Shown in pieces: positions 27,989 through 38,500 of a stretch of DNA of 64,000 nucleotides. Numbering within the stretch: the stretch's first letter is position 1; every line of letters starts with the position of its first letter. The DNA lies in the NCBI GenBank assembly GCA_016281555.1, contig JAEEIV010000089.1, positions 1 through 64,000 of the forward strand. Reading direction: 5' to 3'. The stretch comes from Lachnospiraceae bacterium (lineage in GTDB: Bacteria; Bacillota; Clostridia; Lachnospirales; Lachnospiraceae). A program made the translations under genes and the position numbers. The notes under the pieces are model-generated. The model was not told the DNA's origin, did not search any database, and was given only the letters and a program-made list of their open reading frames with translations.

Positions 27989-28860
27989 ACCGGGAAGAAC
28001 AGAACGGAATACAGGGAGAACGCCGCTTAAAAGTCGGAGTCGTGGGTCTCGGGCTCATCGGCGGGTCTTTCGCGAAAGCCTATGCGGCGAGCGGACATAA
28101 AGTGTACGCTTTGGACACGGACGAACAGACGATGTCGTTTGCAACGCTCTCCGGCGCGGTTTCCGGGAAACTGACCGACGAGCTTCTTCCCGACCTGGAC
28201 CTCATTCTCGTCTGCACCTACCCGGAAGCTGCGATCGCCTTCATGTCGGAAAAGGGGCCGAAGATCGGAAAGAAGCCGGTCGTCATCGATTCCTGCGGCA
28301 CGAAGCGCGGCGTCGTGGAAGCGGGGCAGCGGCTCGCAAAGGAATTCGGCTTCACGTACGTCGGCGGACATCCGATGGCGGGCACGCAGTTTTCGGGCTT
28401 CAAGTATGCAAAGGAAACGATGTTTTACAACGCGCCGATGGTCATCGTTCCGCCGTCCTTTGACGACATCCGGCTTCTCGAGCGTGTCAAGGAACTTCTG
28501 AAACCGGCGGGGTTCGGACGGATCAGTGTGACGACGGCAGAGCGGCACGACGAGATCATTGCCTTTACGTCGGAACTTGCGCACGTCGTGTCGAACGCGT
28601 ACGTGAAAAGCCCGACGGCGTCCAAACGGAAGGGCTTTTCCGCGGGCAGTTACAAAGACCTGACCAGGGTCGCGTGGCTGAATCCCGAAATGTGGACGGA
28701 ATTGTTCCTCGACAACCGCGACTATCTCGTCAAAGAACTGGACACTTTGATCGAAAATCTGCTACAATACAAGACGGCATTGGAAGAAGAGGACAGGGAG
28801 ACGCTGTTCCGGCTGCTGAAAGAGGGCAAGGAACGGAAGGAAGAGGTGGACGGAAATTGA
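27985..28860 (+). CDS. tyrA: Prephenate dehydrogenase
   Basis: GVVGLGLIGGSFAKA Rossmann motif; GGHPMAGTQFSGF. Confidence 0.92.
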   Translation: MNREEQNGIQGERRLKVGVVGLGLIGGSFAKAYAASGHKVYALDTDEQTMSFATLSGAVSGKLTDELLPDLDLILVCTYPEAAIAFMSEKGPKIGKKPVVIDSCGTKRGVVEAGQRLAKEFGFTYVGGHPMAGTQFSGFKYAKETMFYNAPMVIVPPSFDDIRLLERVKELLKPAGFGRISVTTAERHDEIIAFTSELAHVVSNAYVKSPTASKRKGFSAGSYKDLTRVAWLNPEMWTELFLDNRDYLVKELDTLIENLLQYKTALEEEDRETLFRLLKEGKERKEEVDGN

Positions 28861-29915
28861 AGGAGATCATCGTAAAAGCCTCCGACGCTTACAGGATCCT
28901 CATCGGGCATGACTTGTTGAAAGAGACGGGACCGTACGTGCGTGAGCTGGGCAGCGTTTCTTCGGTCATGATCGTTTCCGACGACCGGGTGTACGCTCTG
29001 TACGGCGAGACCGTCGAAGCGAGCCTCCGGTCGGCAGGATTCCGCGTCTTTTCGTTCGTTTTTCCGAACGGGGAAAAAAGCAAAAACCTCGAGGTATACG
29101 GTCAGTTACTGAACGAGCTGGCGAAACAGGCGTTGACGCGGAACGATCTCATCGCAGCGCTCGGCGGCGGCGTGGTCGGCGACCTCGCGGGCTTTGCGGC
29201 GGCGACGTATCTCCGCGGCATCCGGTTTCTGCAGATCCCGACGACGCTGCTTGCGGCGGTGGACTCCTCGGTCGGCGGCAAGACGGCCGTGGACCTTTCG
29301 GAGGGAAAAAACCTGGTCGGCGCCTTCCATCAGCCGTCCCTCGTGCTCTCGGACGTGGACACGCTCGAAACGCTCCCCGAAGAGCAGTACCGTTCCGGGG
29401 TCGCGGAGACATTGAAATACGGCGTCATCGGGGCGGAAGACCTGTTCCGGCGCTGGAAAACGACGCCCGTTAAGGCAATGTATGAAGAAACGGTCGAGGC
29501 CGCCGTCACGATGAAGCGGGACCTCGTGGAAAAAGATGAATTCGACCGGGGCGACCGGATGCTTTTGAATTTCGGGCACACCTTCGGTCATGCGGCGGAA
29601 GCCTGCAGCCAGTACGGACTTCTGCACGGCGAGGCGGTCGCCATGGGCATGGCGGTCATCACGAAGGCTGCGGAAACTTTTGGGTACGCGGCTTCCGGGA
29701 CGGCGGAAGAACTCACGGAAACGCTCCGTTTTTACGGGCTTCCCGTGGAGATCCCGTACCCGAAGGAAGCGCTGCTGCCGCATCTATGGCTCGACAAGAA
29801 AGGCCGGGGCGAGACGGTGAACCTCATCGTACCGGAACGGATCGGAAAATGCCGGATCCTGCCGGTGAAAAAAGAGGACCTTGGCTCCTGGCTCGAAGCG
29901 GGAGGCGTCCTGTGA
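28857..29915 (+). CDS. aroB: 3-dehydroquinate synthase
   Basis: ALGGGVVGDLAGFAAATYLRGI, DSSVGGKTAVD, NFGHTFGHAAE; TTG start overlapping tyrA stop (TTGA). Confidence 0.95.
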   Translation: MKEIIVKASDAYRILIGHDLLKETGPYVRELGSVSSVMIVSDDRVYALYGETVEASLRSAGFRVFSFVFPNGEKSKNLEVYGQLLNELAKQALTRNDLIAALGGGVVGDLAGFAAATYLRGIRFLQIPTTLLAAVDSSVGGKTAVDLSEGKNLVGAFHQPSLVLSDVDTLETLPEEQYRSGVAETLKYGVIGAEDLFRRWKTTPVKAMYEETVEAAVTMKRDLVEKDEFDRGDRMLLNFGHTFGHAAEACSQYGLLHGEAVAMGMAVITKAAETFGYAASGTAEELTETLRFYGLPVEIPYPKEALLPHLWLDKKGRGETVNLIVPERIGKCRILPVKKEDLGSWLEAGGVL

Positions 29916-31189
29916 AAACGCGCGTCATTCTTCCGGGCATGCGGTCCGGCACGGCCGAAGTGCCGTCCTCAAAGTCGGAACTGCACCGGCTCATCATTGC
30001 CGCCGCGCTTTCGGACCGGGAGACCGCAATCGTTTCGCGGGGCCTGTCCGAGGACGCGGAGGCGACGGTCCGTTCGCTTCGCGCTTTGGGAAGCGATATT
30101 GAAATCTCGCGGGAAGGCGCTTCGGAAACGGTTATTGTGAAGCCTTTGAAAAAGAAGGGCAATGACCGGAAGGACCTGTACGTCGGGGAAAGCGGCTCCA
30201 CGCTCCGGTTTCTGATCTCGCTCGCGGGCGCGCTCAAAGAAGACGCGGTATTTCACCGGGCCGGCCGGCTTTCCGCACGGCCGTTGGAACCGCTCCTTAC
30301 TGAGCTTGCGGCGCACGGGATGTCGTTTCGGGAGGAAGGCGAGGCACTCTTTTCCTCGGGAAACTTAAGCGCCGGCCGTTTTACGCTCCCCGGCGACGTG
30401 TCATCGCAGTTCATTACCGGGCTCCTTTTGGCATTGCCTGTGCTCACGGAAGACAGCGAACTTCTCGTGACCGGAAGAGTGGAGTCTGAATCGTATATTA
30501 CGATGACGCTGGACGTATTGGAACGCGCGGGAGTCAGGGTCACCGTTTCCGAAACGGAATGCGGCCGGCTCTTTCAGATCCCGGGCAGCCAATGCCCCCG
30601 CCTTCCCGGAACCGTTACGGCTTCCGGAGACTGGTCCGGCGCGGCGTTTTTCCTTGCGCTCGGCGCGCTTTCCGGCGAAGGCGTCACCGTGGAAGGTTTG
30701 TCAGCCTCTACCGCGCAGGGCGACCGGGAGATACTGAACTTGCTCCGGAGATTCGGTGCGAAGGTGAAGACCGCGGACGGGCGGGTGACGGTTTCCGAAG
30801 GCACGCTGCAAGGCTGCAGCGTGGACGCGTCGATGATCCCGGACCTCGTGCCCGTGCTTGCCGTCGTCGCGGCGCTTTCCGAAGGCGAGACCGTGATCAC
30901 GCACGCAGAACGCCTCAGGCTGAAGGAATCCGACCGGCTGAAAACGACCGCAGCGCTGCTGAATGCGCTCGGCGGAATCGCGGAAGAAACGCCGGACGGG
31001 CTGAAGATCACCGGCGTGAAAAAACTGAAAGGCGGCACCGTGTCCTCTGCGGGGGACCACCGGATCGCGATGAGCGCCGCCGTCGCAGCGGCGGGTTCGG
31101 AACACGAGGTGATCATCGAAGACCCGGACGTCGTGAAAAAATCGTTCCCGGGGTTTTATGAGGAATTGGAAAAACTGGTCCGGAAATGA
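29912..31189 (+). CDS. aroA: 3-phosphoshikimate 1-carboxyvinyltransferase (EPSP synthase)
   Basis: GESGSTLRF, SSQFITGLL, RLRLKESDRL, GDHRIAMS; GTG start overlapping aroB stop (GTGA). Confidence 0.95.
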   Translation: MKTRVILPGMRSGTAEVPSSKSELHRLIIAAALSDRETAIVSRGLSEDAEATVRSLRALGSDIEISREGASETVIVKPLKKKGNDRKDLYVGESGSTLRFLISLAGALKEDAVFHRAGRLSARPLEPLLTELAAHGMSFREEGEALFSSGNLSAGRFTLPGDVSSQFITGLLLALPVLTEDSELLVTGRVESESYITMTLDVLERAGVRVTVSETECGRLFQIPGSQCPRLPGTVTASGDWSGAAFFLALGALSGEGVTVEGLSASTAQGDREILNLLRRFGAKVKTADGRVTVSEGTLQGCSVDASMIPDLVPVLAVVAALSEGETVITHAERLRLKESDRLKTTAALLNALGGIAEETPDGLKITGVKKLKGGTVSSAGDHRIAMSAAVAAAGSEHEVIIEDPDVVKKSFPGFYEELEKLVRK

Positions 31190-31210
31190 ACCGGAGTGAG
31201 GATTGAGACG

Positions 31211-32287
31211 ATGGATACTTATGGTGAAAACTTGAAAGTGACGGTGTTCGGCGAGTCCCACGGCCCCGCGGTCGGCGCCGTCATGGAAGGGATCCCGGCC
31301 GGCGAAACGGTCGACTTCGAGGCGCTCGGACGCTTTCTTCAGCGCCGCGCTCCCGGGCAGAACGCGTATTCCACGGCGAGAAAGGAAGCGGACGAACCGG
31401 AGTTTCTGTCCGGCTTTCAGGACAATGTGACGACGGGCACGCCGATCGCCGCGATCATCCGGAATACCGACGCGAAGTCGAAGGACTATTCGGAACTGAA
31501 GGTGAAGCCGAGGCCCGGCCATGCGGATTATACCGCCGCCGTCAAATACTTCGGTCATCAGGCATATGCCGGGGGCGGTCATTTCTCCGGAAGAGTCACG
31601 GCAGCGCTCTGCATTGCCGGCGGGCTCGCGAAGCAGCTTCTTGAAAAAGAGGGGATCTTCGTGATCTCGAGGATCGCTTCGATCGGCACGGTCGAGGACG
31701 AGGGCGAACTCCTGGAATCGACCGAGAAAAACGGGTTTCCGACGGTCTCGATCAATGCCGGCGCCACGATGCAGGCCTGCATCGCCGCGAAAAAAGCGGA
31801 AGGCGATTCCGTGGGCGGCGTCATTGAGTGCAAGGTGCTCGGATGTCCGGCGGGCGTCGGGGATCCGATGTTCGGCGGTCTGGAAAACCGAATCGCGGCC
31901 GCCGTGTTTGCGATCCCGGCAGTGAAGGGAATCGAATTCGGCGCGGGTTTTACCGCGGCGAAAATGACCGGGAGCGCCCATAACGACGCATTCATCGTCG
32001 ATAACGGGAAAGTGAAGACGGAAACGAACCGTGCCGGCGGGATCCTCGGCGGCATTTCGAACGGCATGCCGATCACGTTTCGCGCGGCCGTGAAGCCGAC
32101 GCCGTCGATCGCAAAGGAACAGAAGACCGTGAACTTGGAAACCATGGAGGAGACGGTCATTTCCGTGGAAGGACGGCACGATCCCTGCATCGTGCCGCGG
32201 GCCGTGCCGGTCGTGGAAGCGGCAGCGGCACTCGCCGTGTACGACGCGTGGCTCGGAAGAAGAAAAGAGACCGCGCGAAACGCGTAA
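31211..32287 (+). CDS. aroC: Chorismate synthase
   Basis: VFGESHGPAVGAVMEG, RPGHADYT, GGGHFSGRVTA, RHDPCIVPRAVPVVEA. Confidence 0.96.
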   Translation: MDTYGENLKVTVFGESHGPAVGAVMEGIPAGETVDFEALGRFLQRRAPGQNAYSTARKEADEPEFLSGFQDNVTTGTPIAAIIRNTDAKSKDYSELKVKPRPGHADYTAAVKYFGHQAYAGGGHFSGRVTAALCIAGGLAKQLLEKEGIFVISRIASIGTVEDEGELLESTEKNGFPTVSINAGATMQACIAAKKAEGDSVGGVIECKVLGCPAGVGDPMFGGLENRIAAAVFAIPAVKGIEFGAGFTAAKMTGSAHNDAFIVDNGKVKTETNRAGGILGGISNGMPITFRAAVKPTPSIAKEQKTVNLETMEETVISVEGRHDPCIVPRAVPVVEAAAALAVYDAWLGRRKETARNA

Positions 32288-32328
32288 AAAGGCCTCATAT
32301 CGGCATTTCGGGAAAAGAGGTATCAGTG

Positions 32329-32604
32329 ATGGAAAACAACGGTTACCGGGCGAAAATCGACGAAATCGACGCGAAAATAGTGCAATTATTCGCCGAGCGT
32401 ATGGACGTGGCCGGCGAAATCGCCGCATATAAGAAAGCAAAGGGCCTTCCGGTGCTCGATCCGAAGCGTGAACTGGAGAAAACAGCAAGCGTCCGGGAGC
32501 AGTCGCCGGAAGCGTACCGGGACTACGTCGAGCGGTTGTATCAGCTGATGTTTGAACTCAGCCGCGACTACCAGACCAAGCTCATCGAAAGTGATGAAAG
32601 GTGA
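32329..32604 (+). CDS. Chorismate mutase
   Basis: IDEIDAKIVQLFAERMDVAGEIAAYKKAKGLPVLDPKRE. Confidence 0.92.
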   Translation: MENNGYRAKIDEIDAKIVQLFAERMDVAGEIAAYKKAKGLPVLDPKRELEKTASVREQSPEAYRDYVERLYQLMFELSRDYQTKLIESDER

Positions 32605-32610
32605 AGGAAG

Positions 32611-33825
32611 ATGATCCGTTCCGGCCTGCTCGGCGAAAAACTCGGACACAGTTACTCGCCCGCGATCCACGCATCGTTCGGGGACTATTCCTATCCGCTG
32701 TTTGAAAAGACGGCGGAGGAACTGCCGCGCTTTTTTGCCGAGGCGCCGTTTGACGGGATCAACGTGACGATCCCGTACAAAAAAGCCGTCGTGCCGTTCA
32801 TGGATGAACTGTCGGAGACCGCGGCGGCGCTCGGCAGCGTGAACACGGTGATCAAGCGCCCGGACGGGACATTCTACGGCGACAATACCGACGTTTACGG
32901 GTTTACGGAAACGGTGCATACTTCCGGTCTTTCGGTCAGCGGAAAGAAAACGCTGGTGCTCGGCAGCGGCGGCGCTTCGGCGGCGGTGCAGTTTGCATTG
33001 AAACAGCTCGGAGCGCAGGTCGTCGTGATCAGCCGGACCGGCGAAAACAACTACGAAAATCTCTTTCTCCATGCCGACGCGCGGTTCATCGTCAATGCCA
33101 CGCCGGTCGGCATGTTTCCGAGAAACGACGAAACGCCGCTTTCTTTATCGGGCTTCCCGGAACTGGAGGGCGTCTTCGATCTCGTCTACAATCCGGCGCG
33201 GACGATGTTGCTGCAGGAAGCGGTCTCTCTCGGAATTCCGGCCTTCAACGGCCTTAGGATGCTCGTTTCCCAGGCGGCGAAAAGCAGCGAAGGATTTGCC
33301 GGCGTTCCGGTGCCGCAGGACATGGTCGAGACGGTGATCCGTCAGCTCTCGAAACAGATGGAAAACGTTGTGCTGATCGGCATGCCGGGCGCGGGAAAGA
33401 CGGTCATTGCGAGGGCGCTCGCCGGACTGACCGGGCGCCCCGTGTTCGATTCCGATGAGGAAGTGACCGCGAAGACCGGGAAAACGCCGGCAATGATCAT
33501 CGAACAGGAAGGGGAAGCTGCCTTCAGAACGATCGAGACAGAGACGCTTAAGGAGCTTGCGAAAAAGTCCGGCGCCATCCTTTCGACGGGCGGCGGCGCC
33601 GTGACGAGACCGGAAAACGAGGCGATCCTGAAACGGAACGGGAAAGTCGTGTGGATCCGGAGGGCATTGTCCGAACTTCCGAGGGAGGGGCGGCCTTTGT
33701 CGCAGGGCGATCTTAAGGCCCTGTATGACGTCAGGGAACCGCTGTACCGGAAATTTGCGGACCTCACGGTCGAGAACGACGGATGCCCGGAGGACGCGGC
33801 GAAGAAGATCGAGGAGCAAATATGA
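32611..33825 (+). CDS. Fused shikimate dehydrogenase (N-term) - shikimate kinase (C-term)
   Basis: AroE motifs GEKLGHSYSPAIHASFG, INVTIPYK, GDNTDVYGF, LGSGGASAAV; then AroK motifs GMPGAGKTVIARALA, FDSDEEV, STGGGAVTR in one uninterrupted frame. Confidence 0.94.
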   Translation: MIRSGLLGEKLGHSYSPAIHASFGDYSYPLFEKTAEELPRFFAEAPFDGINVTIPYKKAVVPFMDELSETAAALGSVNTVIKRPDGTFYGDNTDVYGFTETVHTSGLSVSGKKTLVLGSGGASAAVQFALKQLGAQVVVISRTGENNYENLFLHADARFIVNATPVGMFPRNDETPLSLSGFPELEGVFDLVYNPARTMLLQEAVSLGIPAFNGLRMLVSQAAKSSEGFAGVPVPQDMVETVIRQLSKQMENVVLIGMPGAGKTVIARALAGLTGRPVFDSDEEVTAKTGKTPAMIIEQEGEAAFRTIETETLKELAKKSGAILSTGGGAVTRPENEAILKRNGKVVWIRRALSELPREGRPLSQGDLKALYDVREPLYRKFADLTVENDGCPEDAAKKIEEQI

Positions 33826-34271
33826 AACTATTGGTATTGAACGGACCGAACCTGAACCTTTTGGGCCTTCGCGAGCCGGAGATCTACGGAAAGCAGGACT
33901 ATGCCGCACTCGTACAGTTCGTGGAAAATGCCGCTGAAGAAGCGGGTTTCGAAGCCGACGTCCGGCAGACGAACCACGAAGGCGTGCTGGTGGACTGGAT
34001 CCAGGAAGCGTACGGACGGTACGACGGCATCGTCATCAATCCGGCGGCCTACACGCATACGAGCGTCGCGATCCCGGACGCCTTGAAGGCGGTGCAGATC
34101 CCGGCCGTGGAAGTGCATCTTTCGGACGTTTCGAAGCGCGAGCCCTTCCGGCAGGTCTCCTACGTGTCTTACGCGGCAGTGAAGACGATCAAAGGGCTCG
34201 GATTCGAAGGCTACCGGGAAGCGATCCGGTTTTTGAAGGAATACCTGGATGATCAGGGCGGAAACGCCTGA
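33822..34271 (+). CDS. aroQ: Type II 3-dehydroquinate dehydratase
   Basis: LNGPNLNLLGLREPEIYG, RQTNHEGVLVDWI, NPAAYTHTSVAI. Confidence 0.95.
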   Translation: MKLLVLNGPNLNLLGLREPEIYGKQDYAALVQFVENAAEEAGFEADVRQTNHEGVLVDWIQEAYGRYDGIVINPAAYTHTSVAIPDALKAVQIPAVEVHLSDVSKREPFRQVSYVSYAAVKTIKGLGFEGYREAIRFLKEYLDDQGGNA

Positions 34272-34290
34272 AACAAGGAGAGATCCACTT

Positions 34291-35472
34291 ATGAAAATCA
34301 CTTTTTTGGGCGATCTGACGGCGGACAGAAGGATGCTTGCGGCGGCGAAACAGCCGGACGGAAGCTTTGATTTCAGGACCTCCCTCCGCTTCGTGCCTGA
34401 GACGCTGAAGGACTCCGACGCGGTGGTCGGCAACCTCGAAACCGTTTTCGGCGGAGAAAAACTCGGCTACAATCCCTGGCCGGTCGCGTACAACAGCCCG
34501 GATGCGCTGCTTGACGCGCTGAAGGAAATGGGCGTGACCGTGATGACGACTGCGAACAACCACGCGTTGGATCAGGGAAAAAAGGGACTTCTCCGTACGC
34601 TCGATCTTCTGGAAGAAGCGGGCATGACGCATACGGGCACCTTCCGGACCCCGGACGAACCGCGGTATGCCGTGCTGAACGTGGGCGGCATCCGGCTCGG
34701 TCTCGTCGCCTACGCGGATATGGTCAACCGGACGGCGGCCGGGACGCAGCAGGCGGACGATGCCCTCGCCCTCGTCAACCACATGCGCCCCTATCCGAAG
34801 CGTTCCTTCAAGGAAAACCTGAAGGCGGCCCTTGCCCACGTGCTTCCGATCAAGGAGATCCGGAAAAAGAAATCGGAGAAGCGTCAGGCGCAGGGCGTGA
34901 AGACGGTCAAACCCCGCGTCGACACCGTCCCTCTGACGGAGGCGGATGAGCGGAAACTGGACGAAGTGGTTGCCGTGCTCGACGCAGCGAAGAAGGAAAG
35001 CGATTACGTCGTGGCCGCGATCCACACCGGCGGGCAATTCAACGGCGAACCGGGCCTTCACAGCATTTCGATCTACGAGCGCTTAAAGCCTCATGCGGAC
35101 GCGATCATGGGCAATCACGCGCACGTCGCGCAGCGGATCGAGAAGTACGGCGAAGCGGGCGTTCTCGCCTTTGCGCTCGGCGGACTCAACATGTCCTGCG
35201 GCGCGGAATACGTGACACAGGACGACCACCCCGAGTTCTCGATCGCCGTGCACCTGTATCTTGAGAAGGACACCGCCGGGACCGCCGCGCTGAAGAAGGC
35301 GACGTTCACGCTTTACTGCAATGAGGAGGACGAAAAAGGCTACCTCACCGTCTATCCGGCGGACGCCGAAGGAGGCAAGGGCGACACCGACGCGATGCGT
35401 ACCGTTTTCCGGCGCATTGCCGGATATGACTTCCCGGGATTCATGGAAGAGTACCCGATTTTCGAAGCGTGA
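34291..35472 (+). CDS. CapA family protein (metallophosphatase-like)
   Basis: ITFLGDLTADR, NLETVF, TTANNHALDQGKKGLLRTLDLLEEAGMTHTGT, AIMGNHAHVAQ. Confidence 0.88.
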   Translation: MKITFLGDLTADRRMLAAAKQPDGSFDFRTSLRFVPETLKDSDAVVGNLETVFGGEKLGYNPWPVAYNSPDALLDALKEMGVTVMTTANNHALDQGKKGLLRTLDLLEEAGMTHTGTFRTPDEPRYAVLNVGGIRLGLVAYADMVNRTAAGTQQADDALALVNHMRPYPKRSFKENLKAALAHVLPIKEIRKKKSEKRQAQGVKTVKPRVDTVPLTEADERKLDEVVAVLDAAKKESDYVVAAIHTGGQFNGEPGLHSISIYERLKPHADAIMGNHAHVAQRIEKYGEAGVLAFALGGLNMSCGAEYVTQDDHPEFSIAVHLYLEKDTAGTAALKKATFTLYCNEEDEKGYLTVYPADAEGGKGDTDAMRTVFRRIAGYDFPGFMEEYPIFEA

Positions 35473-35496
35473 CCCCGTAAATGCGAAAATCTTGTA

Positions 35497-35534
35497 AAAA
35501 GCGCCGCCACGGATTGAAAACGGGCGGCGCTTTT
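35497..35534 (+). terminator. Intrinsic terminator with embedded promoter
   Basis: AAAAGCGCCGCC...GGCGGCGCTTTT. Confidence 0.85.
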
Positions 35535-35542
35535 GCTATACT
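35514..35542 (+). promoter_or_regulatory. SigA-type promoter, -35 in terminator loop
   Basis: TTGAAA, 17 nt, TATACT; predicted +1 coincides with the ATG at 35549. Confidence 0.75.
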
Positions 35543-35548
35543 TAGCGT

Positions 35549-38500
35549 ATGATCCAGATCCAGCACATCGGAAAAATCTATAAAACCGGAAAAAACGAGC
35601 ACGAAGCCCTGAAAGACGTGAATCTGTCGTTTCGGGACAATGAATTCGTGGCCATTTTGGGTCCCTCCGGTTCCGGCAAGACGACGCTCCTTAACATCAT
35701 CGGCGGTCTGGACCGTTACACGTCCGGCGATCTCATCATCGACGGCATCTCCACGAAGAAATACAAGGACCGCGACTGGGATTCCTACAGAAACCATTCC
35801 ATCGGGTTCATTTTCCAGAGTTACAACCTGATCCAGCACCAGACCGTGCTTTCGAACGTCGAGCTCGCGCTCACGATCTCCGGCGTTTCGCGGAAGGAGC
35901 GGCGCGCCCGGGCGGTCGAGGCACTCACGAAGGTCGGCCTCGAAGATCAGATCCACAAAAAGCCGAACCAGTTGTCCGGCGGGCAGATGCAGCGCGTCGC
36001 GATCGCGCGCGCCCTCATCAATAACCCGCAGATCCTGCTGGCCGACGAACCGACCGGCGCGCTGGATTCGAAGACGAGCATCCAGGTCATGGACCTTTTA
36101 CGCGAAGTCGCGAAGGACCGCCTCGTCATCATGGTCACGCACAACCCGGAACTTGCCGAACAGTATGCGAACCGGATCGTGAACTTAAAAGACGGCGAGA
36201 TCATTTCCGACACCGCACCGTTTGTGCCGGAAGCGGCGGAAGAGGCCGTGCACAAGAACATGGGCCGCTCGTCGATGCGCTTCTGGACCGCATTGTCCTT
36301 AAGTTTCCACAACCTCCGGACCAAGAAAGGCCGGACGATCCTGACGGCGTTCGCCGGGTCGATCGGCATCATCGGCATTGCGCTCATCCTGTCCCTGTCC
36401 ACCGGCGTGGACGTGTACACGGGAAACATGGAGAAGGAGATGCTGGCGGAATACCCGATCCAGGTCATGAACGTGGCCATGAATCTGGAATCCCTGATGC
36501 AGCGGAACACCGACGCCGCGACGGCGACGAAGGAAGAAGACAGGATCTACGTCTACGGGATGCTGGAGCGCCTGTTCTCCATGACCGAGGACAATGACCT
36601 CCAGACCCTGAAGCATTACATTGACACGCATACGGAGGAACTGGAGCCGGCGGTCAAATTCATTGAATACACCTATGCGGTGGTGCCGCAGATCTATAAA
36701 ACGTATGACGACGGCTCGTTCAGGCGGGTGAATCCGGATTCGACGATGGAGGCGGCGGGACTCGGATCCAGCAGCACGTTTGCGTCGCTTCTTCCTTCCC
36801 TGATGTCTTCCGACGTGTTCTTTGCATTGCCGTCGGACCGGTCGCAGTATGAGAACCAGTTTTCCGTGCTCGCCGGCCGGTTCCCCGAAAACTACGACGA
36901 ATGCGTGGTGGTGCTGTCGAAGAGCGGCGGCGTCAGCGATTTCGCGCTGTACGACATGGGACTGCGGGATCCGAAGGAACTGGACCGGATCGTGCAGGCC
37001 TTCCTGCAGGGCGGCACGGCCGAGATCGAATCACCGTCGGAATCCTTTGAATACGATGACTTTCTGGGGCTTTCGTTTCGGCTCGTGAACAACGTGGATT
37101 TTTACGAATACGACGCGCAGTACGACGTCTGGAAAGACCGCTCCTCCGACGAGGTCTTCATGAAGGATCTGATCGACCGGGGTGAGGAACTGAAGATCGT
37201 CGGCATCCTTCGTCCGACCGAGAGCAATACCACGTCGCAGTCCGGCGTCGGTTATCCGTTCTCACTCATCGAACACGTGATCAAAGTCGCGGAGAAGAGC
37301 GAGATATTGAAAGCGCAGCTGGCCGACCCGGAGATCGACGTGTTTACGAACACGCGCTTCGGGGAGCAGAAGGAGGCGCCGAGTCTCGATATGGCCTCCC
37401 TCGTCGACATGGACGCGGAGGCGGCGAAAAACGCGATCAAGGTGGATTTCACTCAGGTGGCGAAGGAATTCGCGGACGCGCTGGACCTTTCGGCGCTTTC
37501 GATGGATCAGCTTTCCATCAACATTCAGGACTACATTGACGTCGCCGCGCTGTCGTCGTCGGTCGGCGTATTGCCGAGACCGGATTATTCCAAACTGATC
37601 GAAGAACTCCGGCCGGAGGAAGGGATCTTTGAAGAAGCCCTGGGGCCGGTGCTGGAAGCGTACGAAAAGTTTGCGGAAGAGGAACGGAAGAAGGCGGAAG
37701 ACGGGAGCGGCTCCGATACGGAACCTTCCGGAGAAGAAAGCAATACGGAAAGCACGGAAGCCGGATTCCCCGACCTTTCCTCCGAAGCCGAGGAGCTCTC
37801 TTCCCGGGCGGAAGAGGCAATCGCCGAAGCGGACGTCGCGAGACGGTTTCTCGAAAGCGAAGAGGGGCGGGCCGCGATCGAAACGTTCAGCCGGACGCTG
37901 ATGGAAAAGAGCAATAACGACGACGTCATCCGCGAATTCCTGGAAGATTACATTGAAAACGATCTGCAGGAGCCGAGGGACCGGTTCACGAATGAACTGA
38001 AGCGTCAGATCTCGGCGGCGGAAGATGCGGTCCGCTCGAAAGTGGTCGCGATCTTCAAGGACGCCATCCAGAAGGCGATCGTCCAGGTGGGCGAGCGGAT
38101 GATGGGGATGGTGAACATTGACACCGACGCGTTCCTGAAGGCCTTCCGCTTGAAGATGACCGCGAAGGAACTCGGTCAGCTCATCTCGTCTCTCAGCAGT
38201 CTGAAAGGCGCGACGTTTGAAAACAACCTGAAGAAACTCGGGTATGCGAGCCTCGACGATCCGTCGTCGGTCAGCATTTACCCGATCGATTTCGCCGGCA
38301 AGGAAGTCGTGCTGAACTTCCTGAACCGCTACAATGAAGAGATGGAAGCCCTCGGAAAGACCGAGGCGAAGATCTCGTACACGGACACCATCGGAACGAT
38401 CATGTCGTCGGTGACGCTCATCATCACGATCGTGAGTTCCGTTCTGATGGCGACGGTCGGCGTCTCGCTCGTCGTTTCGTCCATCATGATCGGCATCATC

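Noticed and set aside
30701-32488. Minus-strand ORF (595 aa) opposite aroA/aroC
   Set aside because: Shadow ORF over strongly conserved aro genes.
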